DNA from: Chionoecetes opilio
Taxonomy: Eukaryota; Arthropoda; Malacostraca; Decapoda; Majidae
Assembly: GCA_016584305.1 (NCBI GenBank)
Contig: JACEEZ010023434.1
Location: forward strand, 62,001 to 126,000
Length of the DNA stretch: 64,000 nucleotides
Direction: 5' to 3'
Shown piece after piece: positions 44,586 through 56,370 of this stretch (position 1 is its first letter; each line of letters begins with the position of its first letter). The position numbers and the translations under genes are program-made. The notes under the pieces are model-generated. The model did not search any database and was not told the DNA's origin. It was given only the letters and a program-made list of their open reading frames with translations.

Positions 44586-44679
44586 TTGTCCGAGACTCTG
44601 ACATATCCCCAGACCTCGGATTTTGTCCGGCAAATCCGATATCCGGGAAATGGAGGTCCGGGAAATCGAGGTTTGTGTG
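43804..44679. mobile_element. CACACAAACC MITE with rearranged 152-bp array
   Basis: TIRs flanked by TA (43802-43803, 44680-44681). CCACCTGGCGGGAGGCAGCA-type anchors at 44034, 44187, 44282 and 44434 give spacings of 153, 95 and 152 bp; the short unit contains misplaced end sequence (ATCAACTACCCGCAGCGGAC). Poly-A interruptions at 44538 and 44570. Confidence 0.85.
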
Positions 44680-44701
44680 TATATAAAAAAAAAAAAAAAA
44701 A

Positions 44702-45048
<347 letters not shown>

Positions 45049-45254
45049 TGAGAACTCGGTACTCGAACGGCATCCAGTTTGAACAATTCGGTATTTAAAC
45101 TTTTTTTCTTCTGAAAAACAAATAGCTCGGTAGTGGACCGTTTGCTTGGCACACGGTCGAACAATACTTGTATGAAGACTTGTCTGAGCTGAGATGAACC
45201 ACGGGTATGTGTATCCCAGCCTAAATGAAAGGAAATGAGTCAGTCTTTCTGTAC

Positions 45255-46990
45255 ATAAGAACATAAGAAAATAAGGAAGCTACAAGAGGCCGCGAGGCCT
45301 ACATGTGGTAGTTCCTGTCACCTAACACTACCTACATCCACCTTTCTTCCCCATCCATGAACCTATCCAGCCCCTCTTTAAAGCTCCCTAATGACTCCGC
45401 ACTAACTACCTGTCTACTGAGACCATTCCATTCATTCACCACCCTATTTGTGAACCAGTTTTTCCCTATTTCCTTTCTAAATCTACACTTTTCTAGCTTG
45501 AATCCGTTACTTCTCGTTCTACCCTGGTTAAAAGCCGTAAGAACTTTTCCAACTCTCCTTTATTAAATCCCTTTATCCACTTAAAAACTTCTATCAGATC
45601 GCCCCTTACTCTGCGTCTCTCGAGTGAGTGTAATTTTAATAACTTCAATCTCTTCTCATAACTAAAGTTATGCATCCCTTGCATCATTTTGGTCATCCTT
45701 CTCTGCACTGTTTCTAACAAGGCTATATCCATCCTGTAATATGGAGACCAAAACTGAACCGCATAGTCTAGGTGGGCCTGACTAGAGCCAGATAAAGCTT
45801 TAGAATAACTTCCGCACTTCTACTTTTAATACTTCTGGTAATGAATCCTAATACTCTATTAGCTCTATTTCTGGCCTCAATACATTGTTTCCTAGGTCGG
45901 AGGTCTGGGCTCACCCTCACTCCAAGATCTTTTTCACCTTCTGATCTTTTCAGCGATACATTGCTTATGGTGTATCTACATATTACCAGGGTTTTTTCTA
46001 CCAACATTCATAATGCTGCACTTATCAATATTAAATTCCATCTGCCATCTGACTGCCCACTCGTTAAGTTTATCTAAGTCTCCCTGCAATATGTTTACAT
46101 CAGACTGTGATCCAATAATCCTACCTACCTTAGTATCATCAGCAAACTTGCTGATATCACTGCTAATCCCACTATCCAAGTCGTTGATGTAAATAAAAAA
46201 TAGTAATGGACCCAAAACAGACCCTTGTGGAACTCCACTCGTTACCAGTCCCCATTCAGATTTAGAACCATTAATTGTAACCCTTTGTTGCCTATTACTT
46301 AGCCAAGCTCTGATCCAATGAAGAACCTTCCCATCTATTCCATGAGCCTTAACCATATTTAAGAGTCACTCGTGTGGTACTTTTTCGAATGCCTTACTAA
46401 AGTCCAGGTATATTATATCATAATCCTTATCATTATCTGCCGTCTCATAAACTTTCCTATAAAAACTCAATAAATTGGTGAGACATGACCTACCCTTGGT
46501 GAATCCATGTTGTGAATCATTGATCAAGCTATGTTTATCTAAGTGCTCTCTAATGTTTTTTGCAATAATAGATTCCAATAATCTATCCACCACTGAAGTT
46601 AGACTTACGGGTCGATAATTTGACTTTAGTCCTGTCTCCCTTCTTAAATATGGGAACAACATTTCCTTTCCTCCACAATAATGGCACATCGCCTATCTCA
46701 ACCGATTTTCTAAAAATGTGCACTAACGACTCACTAACAACCTCTTGCATTCCTTTAATACCCTGGGATACACTTCATCTGGTCCTGGCGATTTAAAATT
46801 CTTCATTTTATCTATACCCTCTTCCACCATTTCCCTAGTTATCACAATATATTTGAGTTTCTCCTCATCGCTTCCTTTGAACATCTGTTCACTATCAGGT
46901 ATCGTCTGTGTATCCTTCCTCCTCAGTGTAGCTGTCGCTCAATGCATAACTTTGCTAATACTTATTCGCTGTAAACTGTCTTGTGTTTTT
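45255..46990 (-). mobile_element. CR1/Jockey-group LINE, RT to 3' end
   Basis: Reading right to left: FKSPGPDEVYPRVLKEC (RT block 1), RPVSLTSVVDRLLESIIAKN, YLDFSKAFEKVPHE (Asp block), LVTSGVPQGSVLGPLLFFIY and DISKFADDTKVGRII (active site FADD), GEKDLGVRVSPDLRP, SRSAEVILKLYLALVRP and RDLIEVFKWIKGFN. A 3' UTR ends in TTTTCTTATGTTCTTATGT, the octamer-like tail of CR1/L2-type elements. Three or more frameshifts. Inactive. 3'-end sister at 51160-51470. Confidence 0.9.
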
Positions 46991-47139
46991 ATACATTACC
47001 CTCCCGAGTTTCACGCTATCCGAGTTTCGCGATCCTCGAGTTTCGCGCTGAATCCTAAATTCTTACCATCCCGACTTTCGCGCATTATCTCCCCGAGTTT
47101 CGCACTGCTTCATACATTTTTTTTTTTTGTGTGTGTGTG

Positions 47140-47262
47140 CCTATAGCACCGTTAGGCAGTGACCTCCAGGGGTGGGATGGCAGGCCCTGTACTCGAGGGC
47201 TGTGATGGTTGGCCCTTGCCCGTGGTGGTGCAGGCAGGATTTTTATAAAAGTTAATGGGCAG
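47140..47262 (-). repeat. SINE family 1, 3' part
   Basis: CCTATAGCACCGTTAGGCAG and GACCTCCAGGGGTGGGATGG match the end of 33240-33570. Confidence 0.8.
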
Positions 47263-47277
47263 CATTAGTAGAAGCAA

Positions 47278-47378
47278 AATTGTATTAGCTTTCCATTGAT
47301 ATATTAGTTATCTGATAAATGAATTTGCGCCATGCATAAATTAGCGTTAACTAAATAAATATCATCATCAATCGGGGT
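47278..47378. mobile_element. Foldback element fragment
   Basis: TTAGCTTTCCATTGATATAT, TGATAAATGAATT and TTAGCGTTAACTAAATAAAT followed by ATCAATCGGG match one arm centre of 12671-13866. Confidence 0.75.
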
Positions 47379-48274
47379 ATAAGCAAGGCGCGCCACCCTC
47401 AGTACTTACTGATTGTGTAAGTGACTGGACGAGGCTCTCTCCGACGGCCTCCGCTCCCTCACACCACAGTCACCGTTTCTCTCACGCAAACAGTAGCTGC
47501 AGCTCATTATTATTACTACGTTTGCAGTGCTTAAGCTGATGCCAGTGCATACTATCTATAGGTCTTCTCCTCTCCTCTAGTTTTGGCCGAAGCCACCACC
47601 CCGGGAGGCGGGTCACAAACCCCATGCTAACACCCGGTATCCACTCACTGCTGGGTGGACAGGGGCTCGGGTTTTTTTAAGGAAACAGCCCATCTATTTC
47701 TGCTCCGACTGGGGATCGATAGCAGACGATAGATGGCGCTATTGACGGCGGCAATCTGCCGAGCCTCAGACGTGGAACAAACATCACACCGTGAGGCCAG
47801 ATAGTTTATTTGAATGTCTTATAGTATTTGAAATACTTGTAACAGGTAAATACTGAGGTACTGAGTACTGAGGAAGTACTACAACATTCGTCTTGGAAGA
47901 CCATTTGTATTTTTCATGGAATTTTTTTGGGGAAAAATTCTCCGACCTTGAGTGAAGTGAGTATAAGTGAGTCTTGTAAGCCGTAAAATATGGTACTACG
48001 CCTCGCACCGAACTAAATAAGCATTTTTACAGTGTTTTCAATACCCGAGTTTCGCGATCCTCGAGTTTAGCCCTATGCCTTGTGAAGAAAGCAAGCGCCA
48101 AACTCGGGAGGGTACTGTATATCTTTTTATTCTTCGTATCAATAAGTCACCACGGGGCCTAAAATTAGTGATATCTGTTTCGTGTTTTGTTGGTGTTTCA
48201 TTTTATATTCTTCGTATCAATAAGGCACCATGGGACCTAAGATTAGTCAAAATAGCCAACTGAAAAGAAAATTA

Positions 48275-48690
48275 CCGTATTTGCGGCGCATAAGACGCAG
48301 CTTTTTTCCAAGAAAGGAAATGCAAAACTCACCCTGCGTCTAATGCGGCCATATTACTAATGAGAGGTAGGGCAGAGAATGCAGAATCGCCGGTGGTGTA
48401 TTACTAAGGGGGTCTCGAGTGATCTGTGTTGACCACTGAACACAAATTTGTAATTGTGTTACTACAAATATCAACAGTAATGCATAATACCAAGAAAAAG
48501 TTGGAGTTTAAGGACATCACTCCGCTTTACAGGCGGGAAAAAAAAAAAAAAGGGAAAATTCTGATATGTCCCGAAGAAGTACAGGGAATTTACGATAAAT
48601 GATAGATCATTCAGGCTCAAAGTGCAGAGGAAGTGAGAGCGCGAGAGACATCTGGCGGCGTTAGCTTTGAAAACTCCCCATTGCAAAGGT
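48275..48690. mobile_element. Partial CCGTATTTGC TIR element (empty-site paralogue)
   Basis: CCGTATTTGCGGCGCATAAG start after TA, then sequence collinear with 40783-41006 and 41450 onwards but without the MITE. The right end is not found. Confidence 0.8.
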
Positions 48691-48770
48691 TGATAAACAG
48701 TATTCTAAATTTGGATCAATTTGGTTTGTATGATTGATTTTATGTTTGTTTGATGATTATGATGTTTGTA

Positions 48771-49074
48771 CAGTAGGGTAACGCATAGAACGTTTCCCTT
48801 ATAGAACGAACGACCTAAAATATTATTAGTTATAAAATTTATGTTAGGAACGAATGTGATCGTATAGAACAATTCTGCCATCAAAGTAGGGCAAATCCGA
48901 GGAATTCTCATATAGAGCACCGAAATATCGTACAGAACGTGAGGCGACACGACGTAGATGCACATTGTGACGTCACTGTCATCTGAGTCGCTTGTGTTTC
49001 ACACACAGCAAATTCACATAGAACGACCTCGTTTATCAACCAATTCCTCGTTCTATGTGGGTAGAACCCTAGTG
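48771..49074. mobile_element. Small MITE with CATAGAACG ends
   Basis: CAGTAGGGTAACGCATAGAA and the inverted right end CGTTCTATGTGGGTAGAACC-CTAGTG are imperfect TIRs. TAGAACGA motifs recur throughout. TA lies on the left only. Confidence 0.65.
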
Positions 49075-49535
49075 TGGAAATTATCCGTCAAAGCCATTCT
49101 TCCTAAAGGAGGATGGTGGTGCTGGTGTGGTTGCCCCCTCCCTTGGGGTGAAGAGGGAGGTGTGGATATCCCACTAATGTATATAGTATTGTAGAAATGG
49201 GTAAATTAAATATAGTGATATGATAAATTAATAATTTCAGTGGTATTAACTATTACCACAATTGATCAGAATGATAGATTAAAAATTAAGGCTGTGAGGG
49301 AAAAATTGTTGGAACTCTCCCCGTGTAGCCTAGACAACGTGTTGACAGGCTCTGACCAGGCGGTGCGCGGGCGCCGGGCAGTCACACTCTTGATTCTAAA
49401 CTATTAAGGTGTAATCACGTTGACTAACCTCAAATGTGTACATAGTAGATAACCGACCAATCGGTTGTTGAAGAAGGACGTGGTACATCGCCACATAAAC
49501 GGTTATCGTGCCCGGAATTATTTGTTCCGACGGTA

Positions 49536-49631
49536 CAGTAAAACCTCTCGTATTCGGACTAATTGGGCCAAGGAGTGGTCCGAGTAATGCAAGGATCCGA
49601 ATTAATGGGGGGATTATATATGGGGGGGATA

Positions 49632-49682
<51 letters not shown>

Positions 49683-50772
49683 AGGTGTTTATTTAGGAAT
49701 GGGTTACGTTCCTGAAAAACTGTTTGTAAATTGAAAATTCGTAAATCGAATGTATTTTTCCCATTTAACCCCATTATTTAATTTGAGATACGTTCCTCTT
49801 TGGACCGAAACTCCCTACCGTAGATAACACTAAAGTCGCCAGGACAACTTTTTTTTTCGATTTACAGACGTGTGGTGGCGTTAATACTTACCTTATTACA
49901 TCCATGTTATCTACGGTACACAGTCTGGTTTCTGTTTATCTTATTGGATTCTAGGAAACATTTTCTCTATGAGCTTCTGTCGCAAATCATTACTTCTGGA
50001 GATAATGACATGTTGTTCATAGGGAGGCGAGAGACGAGTGTTTACGAGCGCCTCACTCTTCTTCCTCTTGTGACCTGCATCACCTCTGTTCTTCCCTTAC
50101 CGTGGACACTTTTTTAATGCACTCAAAGGGGTAGCACTTTTAGCACTTGACATAATCTTCTCCTTGTCCTTATTAATAGTTACGACAGTCGACGGGGAAA
50201 GGCTAAACCAATTAGCCATGTCCTTCACTCGCACGCCTTCGTCAAATTTCTTGAGAATCGCTATCTTAGTCTCTAGTGTTATGGCTTTTCTGGCTTTCTT
50301 GGGCTTAGGACCACCCACACTAGCACTGGCACCATGCTTGGGAGGCATTATTCACTGAAATAATCACTGAAATGTCTGATTATACACAATAATGTTCATA
50401 AACACAGCACGACCGGTCGGAGAATATGTAAACAAACAATCTTGAGCGTCCCCGCGTGTGGATGTGCTGAGCCAATGGTTCTGTTTACTGAACTTTTTAC
50501 AATATTTAGGTGTTATAAATATTCTTACTATTTATGTATTAAATTTTTTTATTTTATTTTGTTTATGAATTTACGAACTTTTGTTCGTAACTTCGAATTA
50601 TTCGTGTGTAAACCGAATTTTGGGACAAAATAATTTTGTTCGTATCTTCAAAAATTCGTAAATAGAGTGTTCGTAAATCACGGTATGAGTGTAGCTAGGA
50701 AATTTCGACCCTTAAAAAAAAGAAAAAAAAGAAGAAGAAGGAGAAGGTCCGAATAATCGAGAGGTTTTACTG
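49536..50772. mobile_element. Pogo/Tigger element with truncated transposase
   Basis: TIRs CAGTAAAACCTCTCGTATTC and its inverted match (AATCGAGAGGTTTTACTG) are flanked by TA (49534, 50773). Inside, a second set of subterminal blocks (GTAAATTGAAAATTCGTAAA left, TTCGTAAATAGAGTGTTCGT right) may belong to a second, inner Tigger. A truncated CENP-B-type reading frame lies at 50097-50348. Confidence 0.88.
50097..50348 (-). pseudogene. Tigger-type transposase N-terminus (CENP-B HTH)
   Basis: The 83-residue frame starts MPPKHGASASVGGPKPKKAR and continues KAITLETKIAILKKFDEGVR and VKDMANWFSLSPSTVVTINK, a CENP-B N-terminal (Psq-type) helix-turn-helix that binds the element's ends. It stops soon after KIMSSAKSATPLSALK. 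The DDE catalytic region, several hundred residues in intact relatives, is missing, so the element cannot move itself. Confidence 0.85.
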
Positions 50773-50984
50773 TACCTTGGAAAGTACCGTCTCCAGCAAG
50801 GGGGCAGGATTTTTTGCATCGTTAAAAAAGACAGCCTTTAGGTAATCTTGCATGCTCAGATAAAGAGTTAAATAATGAAAGGAAAGTTTTAGATAAGTTT
50901 TCAACACAAAGCTAATAATTCAAGATGTTAAGATTTAGATAATAATAATATTTTGGATTTAATTAACAGTGATAATTCAGGGCT

Positions 50985-51080
50985 CAAGACAATATTTTTT
51001 TCAACATCACAAAGGACTGGCCAAGGGCAAAAATTAAAAAAGTGGTCACAAAAAACCCGCTTAGTTGCCAATCCCTCCAA
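50985..51080 (-). mobile_element. LINE 3' UTR fragment
   Basis: Inverted match to the end of the LINE at 33575-34178 (GGACTGGCCAAGGGC, CGCTTAGTTGCCA, GAAGACAGTAAGAGAATA). Confidence 0.7.
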
Positions 51081-51159
51081 AGAAGACAGTAAGAGAATAA
51101 TATAAGTTAGGTGGCAATAAATACAGTAGCAGGTATTTTCTATTGCCAAAGACATGTAT

Positions 51160-51470
51160 GGTGTCTCTTGGGGAAAGTTCTTACGGCTATTAACCAGGGT
51201 AGAACAAGAACTAACGGATTCAAGCTAGAAAAACGTAATTTAAAAGTGAAATAGGGAAAAACTGGTTCACAATTAGGGTGGTAAATGATTAGAATGGACT
51301 CAGTCGTCAGGTAGTTAGTGCGGAGTCAATAGGGAGCTTTAAAACGAGTCTGGATAAATTCATGGATGGGGATGAAAGGTGGATGTAGGTAGTGTTAAGT
51401 AACAGGAACTACCTCGTGTAGGTCTCACGGCCTCTTGTAGCTTCCTTATTTTCTTATGTTCTTATGTTCC
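51160..51470 (+). mobile_element. CR1/Jockey LINE 3' end
   Basis: Direct counterpart of the minus-strand 45255-45560: CGGATTCAAGCTAGAAAAAC, AATGGACTCAGTCGTCAGGT, GGCCTCTTGTAGCTTCCTTA and the TTCTTATGTTCTTATGTTC tail. Confidence 0.88.
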
Positions 51471-51611
51471 AGCCATTCGCCACGTGCAGCAACCAAGCCT
51501 CCTTGATACAACTCGTGGATATGATCAAACCTTCAAACAATCAACCCATCTACCACTGATGGGTATACCCTAGTTAGTGCTAGCAAAGGTAGTCTTTCAG
51601 TCTAGGTAGTA

Positions 51612-52499
51612 CAGGGAGGTCCCGAAGATACGAGCAGTTAGGTTCCACCTGGCATACTCGTAAAGCGAAATCTCGTATAACGAAACACATAACTAATGGT
51701 AAAATATAGGTTTGCTTCCCAGGATCCCATCAATAAAAAAAGAAAAAAGAGAAAAAAAAAGACATGTTTTTCAAGCTAAAATAAACTATAGCAAACACAA
51801 CAAACACACAGCGTCTATATTACCCACACTGTACTACCTATTCTGTAGAAAAAGCATTCTGAAAGAGAAAATAGCACACAAAATAACATAACTGCACATT
51901 AATTAAACATAAAACATGCATAACAAGCAAAAAAGACGTTGTAATGTAGGGGATGCCGCGTGATACAAGAGAAGGTAGTGTAGCGGTCCCAAGTTTGGGG
52001 CAGCACACCTGCTATTTACCCCTAAAGGTCAGGCCGCGCCATATGCTTAATTACCCTTCAGGTCACGCCTTGCTAGGGGTGACCTGACTGCAGTCCCAAG
52101 GTTGGGGCTGCACACCTGCTAATTACCCCTAAAGGTCAGGCCGCGCTATATGCTTAATTACCCTTCAGGTCACGCCTTGCTAGGGGTGACCTGACTGCGG
52201 TCCCAAGGATGGGGCTGCACACCTGCTAATTACCCCTAAATGTCAGGCCGCGCCATATGCTTAATTAACCTTCAGGTCACGGCTTGCTAGGGGTGACCTC
52301 ACTGGGGTCAACCAAATCCCCCTTTGTCCAGCCCAGGAGTGGTAGGGCGCGCATTTTGAACTTGATAATTTTACTCACCCCAGTTTGAATGTCGTATCAT
52401 TGGATTTTCGATCTCGTATATTGAAAATAGACCCTAATTTACACATCTCGTATCATCGGATTCTCGTATACCGAATGCTCGTATAACGGGACCTCCCTG
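51612..52499. mobile_element. CAGGGAGGTCCC TIR element, complete
   Basis: CAGGGAGGTCCCGAAGATAC and its inverted match (GTATAACGGGACCTCCCTG) flanked by TA (51610-51611, 52500-52501). CTCGTAT motifs recur near both ends. Carries a 3-unit array and no transposase. Truncated sister at 9657-9968. Confidence 0.92.
51985..52306. repeat. 107-bp tandem array, 3 units
   Basis: GTCCCAAG...GGGGC anchors at 51986, 52093 and 52200; each unit contains AAAGGTCAGGCCGCGC and CAGGTCACGCCTTGCTAGGG. Confidence 0.93.
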
Positions 52500-52620
52500 T
52501 ATTAGGTAATTGCAGGGTGAGAATTTCACTTCAAATTGATAATAATTTCCACACCTAGGAATGTCTACCCTACTGTATGTTGATTTTGTAGTATGCTTTG
52601 TATATCTTTTATATGTAGTA

Positions 52621-53009
52621 CAGGTTGAAGTTCCCAAACTCGGCAACCTCGGGACCAGCGCCGAGCCGAGTAATGGAATTTTCTGACTTTTAGAACGTAG
52701 ATATATTAAGGGGAAAAAAAGCATGAAAATCACGTTTGGACGTTTGGGAGCCATAATACCAATAACAGACCTGTAGAAGTACACAAAATAACAGTGTACA
52801 CAACTGTACAGTCACAACACCACTGAACAATAACAACAAACAAATCGGCGGGAGAAACCAAGCGGCCTAGTGTGGTGGCACCCAGCAGCCGACCCGGCAA
52901 CTACGCGCCGGGTTTTGGGTGTTCTGCCGTGTTTTGGAAAATCCGGAACCATAGCCGAGTTTTGGGTGTTGCCGAGTCTTGGTATGCCGAGTTTGGGAAC
53001 TTCAATCTG
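52621..53009. mobile_element. CAGGTTGAAG MITE, 389 bp (inverted)
   Basis: Third copy, minus orientation, with TA at 52619-52620 and 53010-53011. It retains the MAPKRP start codons on the minus strand at about 52757. Confidence 0.92.
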
Positions 53010-53320
53010 TATATCCTTCTCTACACTCCATCCATTGCTCTATGTTTTTTTCATTAAAGTGATCATTTCAATATCCCTCGATAAAACCTAAAGAAGGAAG
53101 ATAATACCTATTAATAATAGCCTACAAGTGCTATGGGCTCCAACAAACAAACAAACAAAAAGAGTGACAGGGGTTTCAATGAAGAGAGTAAAACTAATTT
53201 GCGCGAGAAGTTAAGTGAGCTATTCTGGCATCCCTTTAAATCTTTCACATGATGATACCATTGTCTCTCATAAATAAGCATAAACACTGCAAAATAATTT
53301 TTATACATTTTGAGCAAATG

Positions 53321-53357
<37 letters not shown>

Positions 53358-53375
53358 GAAGTGTTGTGGTGGTAC

Positions 53376-53500
53376 CTGAGGTGGGTGAGGCACGCCATAA
53401 GTGTCACACTTTCCGTCAGGTCTTTTAGGTAACAACATTTGCCGCTGGGGCCAAGGTTGGACAACCGCAGGAACTTAAGTCGTGGACACCCAATGGCAAT
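53376..53500 (-). CDS. Exon C of leucine-rich-repeat protein gene
   Basis: This 125-bp exon follows the acceptor TTTTGAATCCCCCAG and ends at CTCAG|GTACC. It enters in phase 0 and leaves two bases of a codon. The protein reads IAIGCPRLKFLRLSNLG and then, about 20 residues later, SVTLMACLTHL: two LRR-type segments. The intron to exon B is only about 0.7 kb and contains a (GT)n/(TGTC)n microsatellite. The intron to exon D is about 18.7 kb and is full of transposons. A poly-A run (about 53321-53355) sits just inside the downstream intron, next to the donor. Confidence 0.8.
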
Positions 53501-53636
53501 CTGGGGGATTCAAAAGCATTGTCATTAAAAATAATGGAATTTGAGAAAGGATTACAGAAATAAAATCAGCCAATTTAGATTCTAGTATGAATTACATTCC
53601 TAAAGCAGCTTGCATCTATAATAATATAAGCGAAAG

Positions 53637-53650
53637 TGTGTGTGTGTGTG

Positions 53651-53702
<52 letters not shown>
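53637..53702. repeat. (GT)n(CTGT)n microsatellite
   Basis: About 10 GT units then about 11 TGTC units, within an intron of the LRR gene. Confidence 0.95.
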
Positions 53703-53897
53703 CGCGATAGGTGCCACTCCCTGTGGCGGAATCCCATCATATGTCACAGTTTTGGAATCAGGTTGACCAGGGGAAGGTTTTAAGCCCACTTATAAGATGA
53801 TCTGATCCTTTTTTTTTTTTTTTTTTTAGCAGCCTATTAGCGAGAACTGTGAAGAAAAAAAAGTGGATTGCGAGAATTGAGGAAACCTTGATGTAGG

Positions 53898-53980
53898 GTG
53901 ATGGGTGATGGGTGAGTGAATGGGTGGGGTGATGGGTAATGGGTGTGGGGTGATAGGTGACTGAATGGGTGGGTGCAATC
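53898..53980. repeat. GATGGGTGA-rich simple repeat
   Basis: Irregular GATGGGTGATGGGTGAGTGA-type array in the same intron. Confidence 0.7.
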
Positions 53981-54195
53981 CTACTCCAGAATTGAGTGCC
54001 TCATTATATTGAAGAATATGTTATTGAACAAAGATTATATTTCTTTAATATATTTCGTTCATGATGAATTATGATGAATTAAGATTGTGTGTAAAATAGA
54101 AAACATAACCAAATCAATAAAACTAAGAAAATTAAGGGTGTAACTGATCAAAAAATCGAATAAAATAGCAACATATAAGCTTCAGTCCAACTCAC

Positions 54196-54313
54196 CTCAT
54201 GCAGGAACTCGCCGTTGGTCACCGGAATGCTGCATAGAGTCAAATGAGTGAGTCTCTTCAACTTTTTTATGTTTTTCAAAGCATGCCAATAAATGGGATT
54301 CCTTGGCAGTGAC
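54196..54313 (-). CDS. Exon B of leucine-rich-repeat protein gene
   Basis: This 118-bp exon has an acceptor reading CTTTTCTTCAG and a canonical donor GAG|GTGAGT. It starts with one base that completes the previous codon and ends on a codon boundary. The translation contains KKLKRLTHLTLCSIPV, a typical LRR beta-strand segment with L-x-x-L spacing, and ends in GEFLHE. The next exon (53500) begins in phase 0, so the junction reads HE-IAIGCPRLKFLRL, which continues the LRR pattern smoothly. Agreement of phase and repeat register across two exons is strong evidence for a real gene rather than a chance reading frame. I infer an F-box/LRR-like or other intracellular LRR scaffold, but no F-box is visible here. 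Confidence 0.8.
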
Positions 54314-54395
54314 CTGAAGAAAAGATGTGAGGTGATAAAAGTCTCATTAAAAGTCTCCATATCAAAATCATGCATATCTCTACCAGCTCTTAGAT

Positions 54396-54556
54396 GCTAT
54401 TCTCTCTCTCTCTCTCTCTCTCTCTCAGGTCCTATAAAAGCTTCGGCTTATTGGACCTGGCTTTATCACTATATGTAATATGTTCATATGTACAAAACTA
54501 CATGGCCAAATAAATATATCAATATCAATATCTCTCTCTCTCTCTCTCTCTCTCCT
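54396..54556. repeat. Two (CT)n tracts
   Basis: (CT)n at 54398-54427 and 54530-54554, separated by AT-rich sequence. Confidence 0.9.
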
Positions 54557-54587
54557 CCTCATACAAACACATAGCAAATGGGAAATG

Positions 54588-54683
54588 AGTATATTAGAAA
54601 AACAAAAGTGGAAAAAGACCTGGGAGTAACGGTCACTACCAATCTTGCACCAGAAAGGCACATAAATAAGATCACTGGAGATA
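54588..54683 (+). mobile_element. LINE RT fragment
   Basis: The frame reads MGNEYIRKTKVEKDLGVTVT and TNLAPERHINKITGD, the RT thumb segment of the CR1-like LINE (compare EEKDLGV at about 12040). It is cut by the TIR element at 54686. Confidence 0.7.
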
Positions 54684-54685
54684 TA

Positions 54686-54757
54686 CAGGAGAACCTCGTT
54701 TAACCGGCATTTAAAACAACGGCAGCCTCAAAACAACGGCACTAATCGTCCCAGGTG

Positions 54758-54792
<35 letters not shown>

Positions 54793-55136
54793 CCCACTGA
54801 TAAACTCTGGAACTCTCTTCCTGTTTCTATTTTTCCACTTTCCTATGACTTAAATCTTTTCAAAAGAAGAGTAACAAGACACCTCCCGAACTAAATTGGC
54901 TCACCCCTCTTTTTTATTTTATTCTCTTACTGTCTTCTTTATAGGGACTGGCAACTAAGCGGACTTTGTGTTACCCATTTTTGTTGTGCCCTTGGCCGGT
55001 TCCTTGTGATGGGGTAAAAAAAAAAAAAAAAAGGGATTTTGGGCGATTCCATAAGAGTAACTCTCAAAACAACGGCAAAATGAGTTATCCGGCATGCGCT
55101 CCTCCCCGCGGGTGCCGGATAAACGAGGTTCTCCTG
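54686..55136. mobile_element. CAGGAGAACCTCG TIR element with nested LINE tail
   Basis: CAGGAGAACCTCGTTTAACC and its inverted match (AAACGAGGTTCTCCTG) flanked by TA (54684-54685, 55137-55138); AACAACGGCA motifs recur at both ends. The end style is that of Tigger/pogo. A LINE 3' end sits inside. Confidence 0.9.
54789..55033 (+). mobile_element. LINE 3' end with poly-A (nested)
   Basis: GATAAACTCTGGAACTCTCT through the 3' UTR (GGGACTGGCAACTAAGCG) to an A-run at 55017-55033, matching 33925-34140. A T-run at 54761-54792 precedes it. Confidence 0.85.
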
Positions 55137-55319
55137 TATTAGGTCATTCAAAAATTACGTGATGCTTTTTTGGGAAATTTTGACCCCCTTCCTGGTTGTC
55201 GTGCCTTCTAACACATGTCCAGACCCCCTCTAGAAAATTATGTAACACTAGCTAGTACCCCCCCCCCCCTAATTAGTAAGTTTCCATTTTATTTTCACAT
55301 ATAATAATGTAAGTCTAGC

Positions 55320-56256
55320 CAAAGACTACTGTATACTGGACTTGTTTCTGGGGCTCCGTGCCAACCCGCCGATGACCAGTGGAGGCTGATCGGCAAGGGA
55401 AACTAGTGTTCCATGGAAACAGATAAGATAAGATTTTCATCCTATCTAGACACTTTGCAAGTACCAACTACAAGGTTATTGACTATACAAAGCGCCGCCA
55501 CGTCAGCACGAACTAGGCGCACTCGAACCGCTGACCGAATGCACAGGGACGCTGCACATTGCGAGCTCACGTCTCTACCAACCTTGCCACCCTGCCGGGC
55601 TTCCATGAAAACATTAGTCTATGGTTTATCAATATAAACGATATACTGTTATCTTTGGAAATGTTTGCTCTATAATATTATCACATAAAACACAGTAAAA
55701 CACACTAAAGAAATGCCATTATGTGACTGAAGAAATGTGCATGCACTTAATTTTCACTTAAACTCGTCGCTATTCAAAGTTTTGCGAGACAACTTATAAC
55801 ATGGAGCATATCAATAGAAGCGGCATCAATCGGGTACTTTTTCCCGATTTATGATGTTATGTATTTAGTTAATGCTAATTTATGCATGGTGCTAATTCAT
55901 TTATCAGAAAACGAAACATATCAATGGAAAGCTAATAAAATTTCGCTTCTATTGATATGCTCCAAGTTATAAGTTGTCTAACAAAATTTTAAATGGTGAC
56001 GAGTTTAAGTGAATATTAAGTTCATTCCTATTTCTTCAGAGTTTCATAATGGCATTTCTTTAGCGTGTTTTACTGTGTTTTATGTGATAATATTATAGAA
56101 CAAACATTTCCGCGGATAAAAGTATATCATTTATACTGATAAACCATAGACTACTGTTTCCATGGAACACTTGTTTCCCTTGCCAATCAGCCTCCACTGG
56201 TCATCGGCGGGTTGGCGCAGAGCACCAGAAACAAGTCCAGTATACAGTAGTCTTTG
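55320..56256. mobile_element. Foldback element with 7-bp target duplication
   Basis: CAAAGACTACTGTATACTGG and its complement are flanked by GTCTAGC (55313-55319, 56257-56263). Arms include GATGACCAGTGGAGGCTGAT and the shared AAATGCCATTATG and TTAGCTTTCC.. blocks around a CCCGATT centre. A SINE interrupts the left arm. Confidence 0.9.
55421..55600 (-). repeat. tRNA-derived SINE, family 4
   Basis: Flanked by TTCCATGGAAAC and TTCCATGAAAAC (one mismatch). Same head and tail as 39554-39726. Confidence 0.92.
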
Positions 56257-56270
56257 GTCTAGCCTAAGTA

Positions 56271-56338
56271 CAGTCAAACCTCGATATAACGGACCTCAAT
56301 GTAACGGACTTCAGATGTAATGGACTCCATTTGCGTGA

Positions 56339-56370
<32 letters not shown>

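Larger units (their letters stand above)
46994..48117. mobile_element. CAGTACCCTCCCGAG TIR element, composite
   Basis: Left CATTACCCTCCCGAGTTTCA and right CTCGGGAGGGTACTG with TA on both sides. CGAGTTTCGCG motifs recur inside each end. It contains a SINE 3' part (47140), a foldback fragment (47278), and a CCGTATTTTAC-type end (about 47985). Confidence 0.75.
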